Source: Pleurotus djamor
Taxonomy: Eukaryota > Basidiomycota > Agaricomycetes > Agaricales > Pleurotaceae
Assembly (NCBI GenBank): GCA_029747585.1
Contig: JAPEVF010000012.1
Location: 1-64,000 of the forward strand
Direction: 5' to 3'
Length of the DNA stretch: 64,000 nt
Made by a program: the position numbers and the translations under genes. Shown here one piece after another: positions 38,374-54,426 of the stretch. The notes under the pieces are model-generated. The model saw only the letters and a program-made list of their open reading frames with translations, was not told the DNA's origin and searched no databases. Positions within the stretch are counted from its first letter, which is position 1, and every line of letters begins with the position of its first letter.

Positions 38374-39786
38374 TTACTTTTCCACCGATTCCCTTCCCTT
38401 TTTGCCAGCTTCAAGGTCCAATGGCTGCATGTTAACGCGCTCATAAGACCCTCTTCCATCACGTGAAGTGGAGTGCGCAGCAGCTGGTTGTGATTCTTGG
38501 TGTTTCACCCACGTATAGTAAGCAGAACCAATCAAGATAATGGCAATTGAGGATGCTCGGCCACTAAAGGCGACGAATTGGTAAGAATTTCCTAGGTGCC
38601 AAGGAAGTCAAGTAGGACTTACGACGTGATGATCTCCTTGAAGCACCAAACACCCAATAGAGAGGCAGCAACACCACGAACGGACGATGAGATCATGTGA
38701 GTGACTGGCGAAGTGACCTTAATGGAGAGAAGGCTGGCAATAGACATGAGGAAACCAAGGACACCCTATGAAACGGTCAGAGTTTGAAGGGTCCTTCAAA
38801 TTGAGAGAGCAACGTACAGTAACAAGAGAACCCCAAATGAAGGCTCGATATGGATCGATTCCATCCTTACCAGGCTGCAAATTTCCGAAAATGAGTGCCA
38901 TGATGCCAGGACCCTCGCCAATTAGGATGCTACCCGGGACCAGGACGATCGTGCTAAGTAAATTGGTGTACCAAGATAGCATGAGAGCGCTGCCGTTGAC
39001 AACAGCCAAGCTACGCTTGATAACCACGGAATGAACGGCTGTAATTATGGATGAAGCAACTCCAAGGGAAACACCCATCACGGATGGTTTGACGCCATCC
39101 AGGAAGACGCCGACGAAGAAACCCAGGGTAACGATGGTGCAGGCGATGCTGATCTTGAAGGATGGTCTAGAGTGCAAGAAGACTAGTGACGCAACGACTG
39201 TGAATGGGAGTACAAGGCCACGAGCAACTTGGTAGAAGGAAGCATCGACGTGAGCAAGGGTATAGTTGCTGAGACTACAAGGGTGCGAGTATGAACAAAG
39301 GTGGGGGAGCTAAGGCTGGACAGGTTACTTACCTCAGCCCAATTACGCTGAGAGATACCATAGGTACGAGGTCTTTGCAGACATTAAGGTCGAAAGTCAA
39401 GCGGTTTGGGAGAAGTCGAAGGATGTCCGACACGACAAAAAGAATGACGGCAATGAAGAGCTGCGTGCACAGAAAGAACAACGGCGTGGTGGTGACATTC
39501 AGGACATATTTGTTTCTGATAAGAGTAAACAGTTAGAAAGACACAACCTCAACACAGTGAAGTAGGGATAACGCACGCAACGACCATCTACAGTTCCGAA
39601 GCGCACATTAAGCAGTTGACTTCAACGTGGAATTGACGTGACTCACCGCCAGCGCCGCAAAAAGATAGAAAAGCACCACACCGGTCTGTAAGAACAGACG
39701 TTAAATGACCAGGAGCCATGGCGAGGACTTCACAAACTTACCACCAACAGTTTCGAGGCTGGCTTCGCTTCATTTTGCGGGGACAT
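38374..39786 (-). CDS. Nucleotide-sugar transporter, GDP-fucose transporter (SLC35C1) type
   Basis: A multi-pass Golgi membrane antiporter of the TPT/EamA group. Seven exons (39786-39742, 39685-39647, 39587-39577, 39515-39333, 39268-38818, 38765-38623, 38563-38374) give 353 residues; exon 3 is 11 nt. About ten hydrophobic helices are visible. Conserved blocks are NKYVLNVTTTPLFFLCTQ, HVDASFYQVARGLVLPFTV, GFFVGVFLDGVKPSVMGVSL, VVIKRSLAVVNGSALMLSWY and ISSSVRGVAASLLGVWCFKE. These match the GDP-fucose transporter subgroup better than GDP-mannose or UDP-galactose carriers. Both GDP-fucose biosynthetic genes lie within 8 kb, which supports that substrate. The C-terminal tail is charged and cytosolic. 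Confidence 0.87.
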
Positions 39787-40018
39787 TGCAGGAAGTGTGC
39801 TGCGCGCAGAAGTTGAGGCTACGAAGTTCTTGAAGGGACAGAAATGCTGAATAGACCCGCCCCTGCGAGCGTAAAAGACCGTGAAGAAAGAAAAGAAATC
39901 GCGTAGACGTCGCAGTCAAGTGTAAGGGTCGCGGTTGTGGCGCTCATCAAGTGTTTGTTTCAACCGCATCAAGGCAAACAACTTCGAGTGATGAGGCAGA
40001 ATTAAATTATTTCAATAA

Positions 40019-41263
40019 TCAACTACTTATAGGTACGCTCTTCGCAACGATGGTGTTTGGGTCAACAATTCCACGTCCTGCTCGTTCGAGATGCTCATCG
40101 ACCAACTCAAAAGCCGGTCTGTATCTCGGTTCGGGCGGTGCTTCAGAAGGAACAGCAGAGTCAATGGGTTCGACATCTACTGGTGCCCCTTCTTCAGTCG
40201 AGGATAGAGATAACGGTGTATCCAATGAGTTCGGTGGTAAATCGGCTTCAATTTTCGGTGGCGAGGATGTACACGTAGGCTGGATCAAAAGGGCTGGGTT
40301 GGGGAACGTATTGTAGGTCGAGCCGAGTGACGTGTATCTATCACCAGATCAAAGTCAAAAACGTGCGATGATAAGTTTTCAGTGAAAACCCACCCTTGGT
40401 CGTAAAGTTGACAATAAGGAACATCCAACCGACGTAGGAAGTTCCAGACATCGGCGTAACCCCAGTTTATTATCGGGTTAATACGTTCAAACTGTGGCCA
40501 GTCGGGATCAGTCATGTTACGATGAGATAGTCTCGCTGGTTCAAAGTGTCAGTGATCCTGTTTGAGCCTCAAGAAGAGTGGAATGTACTCGCCTCCATGA
40601 GGGTCCGATCTCCGTGTCCCAATGAAAATGCCAGTGATTTGAGGAAATTTATGCTTGTATATCTCCAACGCAAGCTTCATTCCCTCGCCTCCCCGAGCCT
40701 TCCCTACAGCTTGTGGTGGGGGGTTTGCACGGCTGACATAGTCGGTGCTTGAGCTTGTCCCATTGGCCCGAGGAGTAACAACACTTTCCACCGGTTGAGC
40801 CTCCGTCAACGAGGGGTGACAGTGAAACAAGTCTAGGTTGTAAGCCTTTGCGGCTTCGTCTATGAAATCTTCCAAGGTTGAGAATGGAGAGGGTACGGGG
40901 ATGTAGATTGCAGGTATCGGTTTGAGTGTTTCCGAGGGTCCCAGTCTACGGCTAAGAACTCCCGCATAGAGGTGTAGCAGCACAGTGCCTGTATACGTGT
41001 CCGTGCATCAGTAACGCTGATTCGTGGATTGCAGTGGTACTCACAGTCCTTCCCTCCGTTGAAGCTGATCGAAACATGTTCTCGACTAGGACCACGCATT
41101 AAATCGATCGCACAACGATCCGGCTACGGCTAAACACTACACACCCATGCCTATCTATGCTTTCTTCTATCACCTGTAGCGCCTCTCGTACAAGCGGACT
41201 TAGTGGGTCGTCCTCTGAGTCAGCTAGCTGGTAGACCTGGGCGGCGACTTTGCTGCAGTCCAT
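40019..41263 (-). CDS. FAD1: FAD synthase (FMN adenylyltransferase)
   Basis: It adenylates FMN to FAD in the cytosol. Five exons (41263-41145, 41085-41045, 40988-40593, 40535-40394, 40337-40019) give 338 residues. The PP-loop-like motif is [19 protein letters not shown]. Flavin-binding and family blocks are [42 protein letters not shown] and [17 protein letters not shown] variable insert rich in Ser and Pro (residues ~150-180) and an acidic, Pro-rich C-terminus are extra. The intron 40592-40536 has a GC donor (GCGAGT) and AG acceptor. This is the only reading that keeps the DPHG-ARLSHRN block in frame. Confidence 0.94.
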
Positions 41264-41475
41264 TCGGAGGGTGCGACGGTGGAGATGGAGAGTCAGAGAG
41301 GTCGACGGCGTCCGCGCTGATGGACGGATTTGAGGAGTGGGTTGAGAGCGGAGGGTCGGCGATGCGATGAGTCTGGAGAATGGCCGGGGCCAAGCACGCA
41401 TAGGACAGTGGAACAGATAAGATAATTATAGACGGAGATATACGCAGCAACAATCACATTGTCCTATTTTTAGTT

Positions 41476-42993
41476 TCACGACCTAGCGCCGCCACTGGTG
41501 TCCATTTTCCAAACTTCAAATCCACATTCGCCACCAACGCCTATCACATCAGGAGCCCAGTCAACGCTCAGTATTTTGCGCGCGCTGTTCTCCTTCTTTT
41601 CCATATATTTGAAACTACTTATCGCGGCTTTGGTGCTTCGGAGGTCCCAGATCCTTACCACACCATCGTAAGAACCACTGACAACTTGCCTCGAAGAGTC
41701 GTCGGGAGAAACACAGAGGCACGATGGAGTTGCAGGGTGCACAAAGCTCCCAACGACAGATGAAAGCGAAGCCCCGTTCGTACGAAGGTCATATACCATT
41801 ACTGACCGGTCGGTGGATGCAGCCATCGCCGTGGTTCCATCCTTGAACACGGTCAGATCCAGGAAAGGTTTTTCAGCCGACGTCTGTGAGGATGAGTGTT
41901 AGGGAGATGAACAAAGGAGATTTCATGTTGAATTTCCTACAATTGTATTTGTGCACACACCTAACTCCGTGGCCCAGGTGCGAACAGTGGAGTCAAAGCC
42001 ACAGCTGACTGCCGCACTACTGGAAGTGAAGACAGCTTTGGAGACGCGAGCGGTATGCGACTTCATCACAGAAACGGGGGCTTTGCGTTTCGGGCGACTG
42101 GCCTCGTCAACCTTGCGTTTCTTACGTTTGCGATCGTTCGTTTGTACTTCTTCAACTGAGAGCTCGTCTTCATCGGGTATGGACGCGTCCCAAACACCAA
42201 TGAGGGAATCCCAAGACGCGGTGACNAAAATGGGATCCGCTCGGAGATGACGCGATGGATGAAACCGGTCCCGTATGAAGATGGAGCGTAGCAAGAGGCT
42301 TGATATCGTCGGTCGAGTCATCCTGCACATCAAACTTCGATAACTGACCAGTTTGGTCCTGAGACGACGTCGCAATCATGCCTGACTGGAGAACACATAA
42401 CGAGGTGATCGGCGCGGAATGCAGCTGCTTGCTCGCGACGAGCTTTTTAGAATAGTCAAAGACGCGGACGCTTCCATCATATGAAGCCGTCGTAAAATGC
42501 CTAAGCGACGAAGATATGCGGAGTTCTAGTGGTCAGTTGGAGGTCATTGCGCTTAATGGGATGAGGTACCCTCAGTTGACATACCCAGAATACTGACACG
42601 ATACGGAGGATACCCAGTCTTCGTGAGGTATTTCCGAGAGTTGCTGTGGGGGCATCACCGATTGGATATATTCAATCTCCAAGGTTTCTTCCTACACACA
42701 CATGAACTGCTCAATTATACAATCTTCATCGAAGAATTATGAGTACGCACCTCTCCCAGACCATGTTCGGTGCACCATTCGCTGATAGTAGTGCGAAGAA
42801 GTTCCCCTCGAACCAAGAAATCGAAAGGCGTCGGCGTCGCAAGTGACAGAGCTTTATTTATGAGTTGCGACAATTGGTATCGTTTCCAATTCGCTGGGAT
42901 CATAAACTTTTGTGAAGGCATGATGTACTGCGTCTGTGTAGCAAACACGACTGGATGCGAGATTCCGCTATCATGGCTCAACGTGGACGCCAT
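41476..42993 (-). CDS. YTM1: Ribosome biogenesis WD40 protein YTM1 (WDR12)
   Basis: A component of the BOP1/ERB1-YTM1-NOP7 complex needed for 60S maturation in the nucleolus. Four exons (42993-42751, 42691-42585, 42500-41941, 41883-41476) give 438 residues after discarding the N at 42226, which would otherwise break HFVTASWDS. The N-terminal NLE (ubiquitin-like) domain reads VVFATQTQYIMPSQKFMIPA onward to WCTEHGLGEEETLEIEY. Seven WD repeats follow (for example FTTASYDGSVRVFDYS, VVSGSYDGVVRIWDLRS), with a basic insert KRKKRKVDEASRPKRK between repeats 3 and 4. It is divergent from the GDP-fucose synthase gene, with only 157 bp between the ATGs. Confidence 0.95.
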
Positions 42994-43150
42994 AGTCGTA
43001 TAGAGTGAGCGTTGGAGTGAAGGACTTGGAGAGCGGGGAGGAACCAATCAGAATGCAGATCCCAAAATTTCTTGTGACACCGAAATGTGTGACTAGACGC
43101 GTGAAATGTCGATCACCCACAGTCACACAGAAACTTCCCATCCTTCCTCC

Positions 43151-44611
<1,461 letters not shown>

Positions 44612-44835
44612 GGAGGCTTACAATCCGCTTCGCGCGATAGACTTGTCATCATTCCGACTGCCATTCTGCTGCCGTCAGAGTAAATAATATTGGCACACAA
44701 GTAACGTTACTGTAGACAACAATCGCGCCGCACGTCCATATGGTTAAATAAGAAATTGCGTAAAGTATATTTGTACCTACCTCACGTCGCTTGCGGGCTT
44801 GCCTTTATCGCGTGCCTCGTTAGAGCAGTACGACA

Positions 44836-46325
<1,490 letters not shown>

Positions 46326-46502
46326 AGGGACTTTCATGGACGATGGGTCGACAATCTTTGGTACAACATAAAACTTGCTGTTTAACTTTCCGGTGGAATC
46401 TGAATCAAAATGCGGACTTGGTCACATGATGCATTGATAGAACTCTCGGAGTCGGGGGCGTGAGTCCTTGTCAGTGCTTGGACGCCATCGTCGACGACGT
46501 CC

Positions 46503-49500
46503 ATGGTGTCGAGGTCATCGCCAGAAACGCCGACCAGACCGCGTAGCTCGCAGAGCCCACGCTTGAATCGCGTGCTTCCTTCCTTCCTCACGTCATCCGC
46601 TCAGCATGTCCCAGACTCCTCAAGTTTAAATTCCTCGTCGATGTCCTATTACCCGTTCCCATCCATGTCTGACTCCGAGTTCGACATCGTCGACGGTGCG
46701 CTCGCTGAGGTCCCCACCATGTACACTATCACTCGCCCGTCGTCGCCAACGCCGACCGCAGACTTCTCTATCATCTCTCCTGACGAATACGCCCACATAC
46801 TTCCGGAGGGGCCACAGAGCCCGTTTGTGCCGCAATATCAGACAAACCGATATCCTTATGCATATACATATCACTATGGTCAAGCCCGGCGCACTCAGTG
46901 GCCCTTGTATTCGAGTCCTTCGCTGGGCAGCGCGTTCGTGGGGATGGGAGTTGCAGGGAGGCAGACACGACAACAACAGCAGCCTAACCCAAACCAGAAC
47001 CAGGGATCGATTCGTTCTTTTCTTCCACGTATCTGGGACGCCCTGGCCCCCGGTCGTTCACCGACTCCGTATGCCTACAGCACGTCTCCCAGGCCCCGGT
47101 TTCCCCATTCATCTTCTGGCAATCTCTTCACTTCCTCACGCGCCCAGTCTCCATTCACCAACATGCGATACTCACCATCTCCTTCGCCNTCCCCCTCGNA
47201 GTCTCTCCACGACCTTCAGCACCATTCTCTTTGAACAAGGGCAAAGAGACCTTGAGCCGTAGCAAGGCCAAGCTGCTCTCATGTGCCAGATCCGTATCAG
47301 TCGATAGTGCTTCGGGATATTCGTCTTTCTATCATATAGACACAGACCCCGGCTGCGTGGATTACGCGAGTTTGGAGCCGCTTGACGGCGAGGAGGGCGA
47401 GTTGATTGATGAGGCGTGTTTTGTTGACTCCAGGGCAATCACTGGGGTTGGTAAGTGGTCTCTGTCGCATTTCAGACGTGACAAATAATAGTTTCCTTCT
47501 TGCAGATATCCTAGGACTCCTTCCGCCGGAACTGGCGATCTATATACTTATCCTGTTGGCTGGAACGCAGACCGCCCAACCATCGTCAATCTTTACTTCC
47601 GCCCCCCNGCGACTCAACCGGTCAAATTACTGAAGCCCCGTACGGAAACCTGTTGAGCATCCTATCCTGCACCCTTGTATCTCGAACGTGGAACCAACTG
47701 GCCAACGACAATGCTGTGTGGCGTTCCTTGTTCGAAGGAATGATACAGAACGGATGGGACATTGATTTAACGAGGGCGACTGGCTTTTCTCTCCCCCAAG
47801 TACAACGGCCTTCTCTGTACCGCGTCGGAAGCCATGAAACATGGACCACTAGGCACTCAACTGGTGGCGTTGTCGAGACCCTTCGAGCGGATGGCGAGAA
47901 GTTGAGGCACATCTCTGCATTGCCAAACCGCTTCCTCTCTGGGAGGAAATCCCCAGTGGAAGCTCCGTTGTTGCTGGACTGGCGCCAACTCTATCGCAAC
48001 AGGTGGGAGCTTGACCGACGATGGGAAGGTGCACCCCTTGATTCGGTTAAAGCACAGACGGCCGAACCCCGAGTCATGCAATTGGCTGGACACACCGATT
48101 CGTGAGTTACATCTTATATCCCTGTCTTCTTCGTATAAAACCTTGAGCTTTATCCATTCAGGGTTTACTGCTTGGAATTCGACTCCCATCGAATTGTCAC
48201 TGGATCCCGCGATCGTACCATTAAAGTTTGGTGTGTCAAGACTGGTCGGTTGCTTGGGACCATCGCTGGACATGTTGGCAGTGTCCTTTGCCTGAAGTTT
48301 GATCTTGCTGAGCTGGAGACGGTTGAGTGTGACTGCACCGACAGCCATGCGCGACGAAGTATGCGTTCTCAGTGTAGAGACGCATGGCAGCGCGGTTTCA
48401 TGGTTAGCGGGAGTAGCGACTGTTCTGTCTGTGTCTGGGACCTGTTCGTACGCCCGCCCGACGATATGGGACGTGAACAATGTCGTGGTTCGCATGACGC
48501 GTCGGACATTGACCCAGGTGGTTATGGTGGACGCGGCGTAGTTAATGAAGATGCAGAGGAATCCATCCGTGCGGACTCTAGCAGCGAACACGGAAGAGCT
48601 TTGGTCAAGGCAGAGGTCAAGGCTGTCTTGAAGGGCCATACTGGCGGTGTTTTGGATCTTAGGATTAACAAGGATTGGATAGTCAGCTGGTATGTAATGA
48701 AGGCTTCCCTTCTGATGGTCGTTTACTCACGTCGTCTTCGTGGCCAGCTCCAAGGACGCGATGATCAAGGTTTGGAAGCGTTCCACCCTGGAACACTATC
48801 AAACTTTGAGCGGACATGAAGGTCCTGTGAATGCTGTAGGGCTCCAAGGAGAGAAAGTTGTCAGTATCTTGCATCACTGAGCTATGTCCCGCGGCTCATC
48901 CTCTTGCCTCATCTTAGGTCAGCGCCAGTGGTGACGGCAAAATGATCCTATGGGACCTTAGAAATGGTGAGCGAATCAGGACCTTCGAAGGCCATGATCG
49001 CGGTTTAGCTTGCATTGAATTCAAGGTAAGGCCGTACAATAGGTTGATTCTCTCTGCCGTTGCTCACGGTTGATCAGGATGACTACATCGTTTCTGGATC
49101 TAACGACTGTAAGATTAAGATCTGGAGAGCATCTACAGGCGAATGCCTGAGGACTCTTGTCGGCCACGAGCTACTCGTCCGTGCGTTGTCATTCAATCCT
49201 CGAAACGGTCGCCTTGTCAGCGCAAGCTACGACAAGACTGTCAGGGTCTGGGAAGTCGGAAGTGGTAAGTTCTCTGCCAATTTTCATCTCCAACATGCTC
49301 ACATTTCCCAGGTAAAATGGTTCGTGAATTCCGGACGACTCACTCGAGCCATATTTTCGACGTCAAGTTTGATATATCACGGATAGTGAGGTGAGTCTGC
49401 CTCTTCTGTCCAACGATGCTCGCCTCATTTGTTCCGTAGCACATCTCACGATCAGAAGATCGTTGTTCTTGATTTCTCCCATGGACTGGAAACATCTTTG

Positions 49501-49509
49501 TTCACCTAA
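46503..49509 (+). CDS. F-box/WD40-repeat protein (SCF substrate receptor)
   Basis: Eight exons (46503-47450, 47506-48101, 48162-48689, 48748-48859, 48918-49025, 49078-49264, 49312-49390, 49440-49509) give about 874 residues when the Ns at 47189, 47199 and 47608 are treated as extra bases; otherwise the frame breaks. A disordered Ser/Pro/Tyr-rich N-terminus (~300 residues) precedes an F-box (ILGLLPPELAIYILILLAG, then a short insert and SILSCTLVSRTWNQLA). Seven WD repeats follow, e.g. IVTGSRDRTIKVWCV, FMVSGSSDCSVCVWDL, VSASGDGKMILWDLRNG, IVSGSNDCKIKIWRA and LVSASYDKTVRVWEVG. The F-box-then-WD order is that of Cdc4/Met30/beta-TrCP, but I do not assign it to one of them. The interrupted F-box is unusual. 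Confidence 0.88.
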
Positions 49510-49734
49510 TCTTCCATATTCATACGCGGATATACTCTGGATCAATAGAAACCCCCTACGCTCTTTTCAACGAACGATACCCCCAAACCACACATATTAC
49601 CCTGCTGCATCTTGTACCCATATAAATGGCACCGTGTATTCCATGCCATGACTTTGATTGTCGCTGTCGTTTTTGTATATTTGCATATGTAAAATTGATC
49701 TCGACTATTTTCTCTAATTGAATAAGTAATGTTT

Positions 49735-50999
49735 TTAAGTACAGAATATAGTTCCGATACTGATTCCCTCGTATGGCCCCAGGTGGTCGAGGATGTTGCC
49801 CACGAAGATATTTGGAACGGTTTGGATTTGACACTGAGCATCGGTGGCGTCATTACCTAGTTTGACGGACAAAAATATCAAAAGGGGAGGTGACTTCGAA
49901 GGGAATATTGACATACCTGGACATGACACCGCATTTCCAGGGGAAACGATGTGAACCTCACCATGTGGATGTGCGAACCCGAGGAATCGCCCTGGGACGA
50001 TTGGGATCAAATCTACGAAAAGTAGTTGAGGTCAACAATATGAACCGCGCAGATGGACTAGGAAAGCGGCACCTTTTTCGTTGTTGATACGCTTAAAGTC
50101 AGGTACTTTGGAGTCGATGAGAGCAGCAAAGGCATCGTTGCCGACTCGGGGAGTCCCAAAGGTCATTGCTTTGATGGCGATGTCAGACGGGAGGTTGAGC
50201 GTCATGTACAGAGCATCAAGTTCGGCTAGAGCACCGCCTAGCGAGTGACCCACCTAGTGACCCATGTCAGCGTTAGCGGCAGATCAATTGAAGATACATT
50301 GGAAAATTCGACGCTTACAAGTGCAACTTTCTTGGCATTGTTGGCTGCGAGGAGTCGTTTGACTTCCGCGAGAATTTTCGTCGCGGTGAGGGCATGGGCA
50401 TTCCGGAAGCCATCGTGTACCCAGACGTTTGATGGGACGCCAGGGAAGAGTGTTTTGTCGAGGGGATCCGTTAGGATATTGGCATCCGTCAAGAGTGAGA
50501 CACTGGTTGGGTGAAGTCAGCTTTGGAGAGGCGAAAATCCCTGAGACCCCTAACTTACAACTTGGTTGGGTCCGTGCCTTCATGGGCGACCACGACCGTA
50601 CTCTGGGCTGGCCAGAAGCCCACAAAGTCTGAAAAGGAGATCAGAGGAAGTGTTAATGTCAGATTTGGTTTTTCTTACAAATTTGTACTGCATTCCCGTC
50701 ACCACCGATCAAGGTTGGCTGGAATCCTGGCAGTGCGTTGCATGCATCTGTGGGAGAGTGGGGTTATTCTTACAAGCCAAGGAAACGAAGAGAGAAGCAG
50801 TGCCTCCACATTTCCATCCCTGGAGCTTGCTAGTTGGGCAGTAGGCGGCACGAGCAAATTGGGTGAACGGTGCAAAAGAAGCTAGTTCAGTCGATGAAAG
50901 AGCTGTGACGGCGCGTTTAGCATTGTGTTCGACAGGCGCAGCGTCAACCACGTTGCCTAGCGCAGCAAGCAGACCGAGCGACAGGAGGTGGAAGAGCAT
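49735..50999 (-). CDS. Secreted lipase/esterase, class 3 (fungal lipase fold)
   Basis: An extracellular ester hydrolase. Seven exons (50999-50774, 50747-50679, 50628-50559, 50502-50319, 50253-50073, 50012-49917, 49856-49735) give 315 residues. A signal peptide (MLFHLLSLGLLAALGNVVDA) is followed by a short pro-region. The nucleophile elbow is VGHSLGGALAELDA, the acid Asp lies in DLIPIVPGRFLG, and the His is probably that of ILDHLGPYEG. Cys in TDAQCQ and FCT probably form the C-terminal disulfide. VAHEGTDPTK is the family oxyanion-side block. The start of exon 2 is slightly uncertain, because the junction near WKCGG is divergent from family consensus. Substrate (lipid or feruloyl ester) is not evident. 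Confidence 0.9.
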
Positions 51000-51846
51000 C
51001 GTGCAACCAGGGACGGGGACTTGGAAAACCTCTGGGCAGGTAAAGAGCTTGGTTAAACTCAAAAAGAGCGGACATTTATACTGCTAAGAGAAGTTAGCCA
51101 CGGGATCATGCAACATATGGATGGTCTCGCTAGCGATGTTGCTTTTACGGAGGACTGCGGTCCTGTGAGGGAAGGAAAGCTGCACAAATAATTTTACCTT
51201 GGGAACGCTAACGGATCGCGAGGGGATTCGGTGATGCTGATGGGTGCCCTAAGGAGGAGCCATCAGTGTTTAGCATGCGGTCGGCTCCCACGGAGAGTTG
51301 CAAAAGCCAGGAAGGGTTGAGAGATGTTCATGTTCCTCATGGTGCGGGGAAATAGGCTTGTACACATATTGCATGTGTGTTCAATAAGCGCGCGGGGTTG
51401 GGTAGGCTGAACCAAAGTCAGCTAGGTAGGGCAAGCGATTGGCATGACGACGTAGGAGAGGTGCGAAGAGGTAAGGGGTGCGCTAACTGGGAAGTGAGCT
51501 ATGATCGAGTGCCAGCATCGAGGGTGAGCTGATCCATCAATCATTCGCTTGGGGCGGAGAAGTCAGCAGCAGATCTTAGCATGGAGGCGTAGCGTCTGGT
51601 ATAGAAGCGAAGGCATTTCTTGGTCAAAAGCACGAAGCCTATGGATGATGGGAGACGCACCTCATTACGTTCGGTCCATTTACTACTAGGATGGTGGGTA
51701 GCGCTTGACTGTAGGCCGGGTATACACAAAAGCTCTTGTATTCTATACTAAGCACATGAGGCAAAGCGTGGGACGCGTAAACAAAAAAAAGTTCGTCGAA
51801 AACTGAGATATGAAAATGAAGATGTAGATGAGATAATGTCCGTTCG
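51000..51846. other. Intergenic: lipase promoter and CorA 3' region
   Basis: No coding frame with protein character was seen. The lipase promoter should lie within the first few hundred bases. Confidence 0.5.
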
Positions 51847-54205
51847 TTACTTCGAAATACCGTGGTCGTGATCGTCCTCCTCTGGGGAGGCCGTCCGGCG
51901 GAGGCCAAACTTGGACTTTTCAGGATCCTGGAAGGCGACTTTCTTGTTGAGCCCCTTGAACGCCTTTCTAGCCCAGAAATAAGGCCAGAGTAGCCGCTGA
52001 GTAACGGTGGCCGACTGCGGATCTTCATGGAATTCAGCACTTTGGAATGCCATGATGACCCAAATCGTCACAATCGTGAGAGTGACGGCGCCGGCAATAT
52101 AACGGGGCACAGATTGCCTGCCACCGTCAGTGATTTCATGAACGTTCATGCCGAATACCGTCTTCCTTGCAATGTCAGATGAATGACTGGAGGACAATCG
52201 AAGGTGTTCTTACGGCAAGGAACGATGCTGGCAGGAACACCATGGTGAGATACGCAATTTGCTTCATGGCAGCGCTATCTTTGACAGCAGCCTCGGTGAG
52301 ACGCTGCATCCGCTTACTGTCATTAATGTTCACGGAACTGAACACCTAAGGGGGAAATTTGAGCGCTAGGACATGCAGCATGATGGGGACCTACGAGATT
52401 CATGACGTTCTTTAGACGCTGGTCCTGCATCTTCCTCCCCTTCTGTAAACGTTCAATTTCAGAAAGAAGATTGTTGCACTCCCGTTCTAGCCATTGTCTA
52501 GACTGCTTCTTGACTTCTTCGGTGATATTGTCGGCGTCCATGACGGGATTTGGAGTATCAAGGACGAAGCGAACAGATTTGGCGAAATCTTTCAACAGCG
52601 AGGAGTAATGCAAGTGATGGGCGCGGATGATGTGGAGTTCGCGTGTCAATGCCATTTCGGAGGTTTTGATAACACGAGTTTCCTAAACGTGCGTGAGTGA
52701 TGGTGAAGAGAACATTCGCAAGGGTCATGCTCACCAGCCAGCAAACATATTGATACAGCGTTTCCAAAGCCTCATCCCATGCGTACAATGCATGCCAAAG
52801 GTAGGTGATCAGAATGAATGAAGGATCCGGTGAATTGGCGTACAGGCTTTGCCAGTACACAGATTGTCCGGCGAGACGAATGCGTCGTGCCAAAAATTGA
52901 GCACTGGTGCCCATCTCCTTGGAAGGCATGCTCTCGCCTTGAGCATGAGGACCATGCATAGTGTTGGTGGGCGTTGGTTGACGGCTAGGGCGATTGGCCT
53001 GCATTTGCCGCCCATGACGGTCCCTTACGGTCATAGGGAGCCCTTCCTCCGTTTGTGCTCGTACAGGGTGATACGATATTATTGTTGAAGACTCGCTATC
53101 TCGGATAACATGGACGGCGAGAAGGTCTAGGAGGAGAATGCGGTGCTCGCCATCCGCTAGGGGATAGAGGTAAATACGGGCAAGACAACCAGGGCATCAA
53201 TGCCTCACCTGTTCGAACGGCGAGCGGGGCCTGAGTATCAATGACCTGCTCACCCTCTAAGGTGCACGAGAAAAAGTTATTACAAGGCTGAATCTCAAAG
53301 ACAGACACGAACCAGTAAATGGTTCTGAGTTGACAGAGGCGGACGACGGTCCAGGGGTTTGAGAATAGATATCACCGCCCATGGAAATAGTGGTGTCAGT
53401 TCTTTTGACACGCTTCAGAGGGCGTGGTGCGGTGGTGAGGAACGTTAAAGTAATAGTGATGTCTGGCCAAAATCTATGACGAAGGTTCAGGATGGGCATT
53501 CAGGGTGGAGAACTCACGATCACCCTGCTTCGGTCGCACCTCCTCTTGATATCTTGATGGAATCCAATTCAAGGATGACGAGAAGAAGAAAGGTTCGATG
53601 TTATATCTGAGCTCGCGTCAACAAACAAGACGAAGAGCACGATCGGCCCAACACACACCTTGCACCGAGCATTTGTAGCACTGGCCCTGACATGTTCTGC
53701 ACGAACACCGACCGAACGCGGACACCCTCTTCACGCTTCCAAAGTAACATGATAAGCTAATCTCCATGAACATGAAAAGACTGGATACCTTTTCTTGGAG
53801 CCACCCATTCCAGAAGTCTTCCTTCGTATCCTCTTTGACTATTAGAGGATCTTTCGAATGAAATCGACCTCGGTCATCAACGTCTACTAGATGCAGGGTG
53901 CAAGGTTTGGTGTCATCGTACTCTCGAACGGCATCCCGTATCTTCGCTCGGTCGACTTGGTCATCAGTCCAGTTCGGAAATTTTGACTTTGGGTATTCTT
54001 GCCAACATCGTCCTTCGCAGGTAGTATGATCGCAGAACTCCGGAACGGGGGGACCTTCCGAGGTTAATTGTTCTGCCTCTATGGCAGAGTCCAAGTTCAT
54101 CCAAGGCCAAGGACCTGAAGGAGCTGCATGTCTATGAGATGGGGCGGGTACTTTGTCGGGCAAGTCCTCGTCGTCTACTTTATTTACAGGATTTTGTCGC
54201 ATCAT
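51847..54205 (-). CDS. CorA-like Mg2+ transporter family membrane protein
   Basis: Nine exons (54205-53789, 53735-53659, 53606-53518, 53462-53313, 53256-53209, 53156-52735, 52682-52395, 52345-52214, 52161-51847) give 645 residues. The large cytosolic domain includes VRSVFVQNMSGPVLQMLG and YNIEPFFFSSSLNWIPSRYQ, characteristic of the fungal CorA-like group. A long coiled stalk (TEEVKKQSRQWLERECNNLL) leads to two C-terminal transmembrane helices (LTMVFLPASFLA, then the hydrophobic run AVTLTIVTIWVIMAF). The pore signature is FGMN, that is the Gly-Met-Asn of CorA. The C-terminus is charged and His/Asp-rich. Exons 4/5 are joined at 53313/53256; an alternative donor there would change only about 15 residues. 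The ion carried is not proven by sequence. Confidence 0.88.
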
Positions 54206-54426
54206 CGTGGGCTAAGGATGCGGGGAATAGGTGTGGGGGATGGGGAAAGGCCGTGTTCCCAGTTTCTTTGCAATGGTAGGCTCATAAACATATAGATTGG
54301 CGCTTGACAGTGATGGCTAAGACCAAAATTTATCGACACGCGTGGACTGTTCGGATAATTTGGCTGTGGCCCTGGGAAGATTTTTCACCCTTCTCCTTAC
54401 CGACACCACCGACACCTCCGTGGACG

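Noticed and set aside
47857..48639. 260-codon open frame opposite the F-box/WD gene
   Set aside because: It is an antisense shadow of clear WD-repeat coding sequence.
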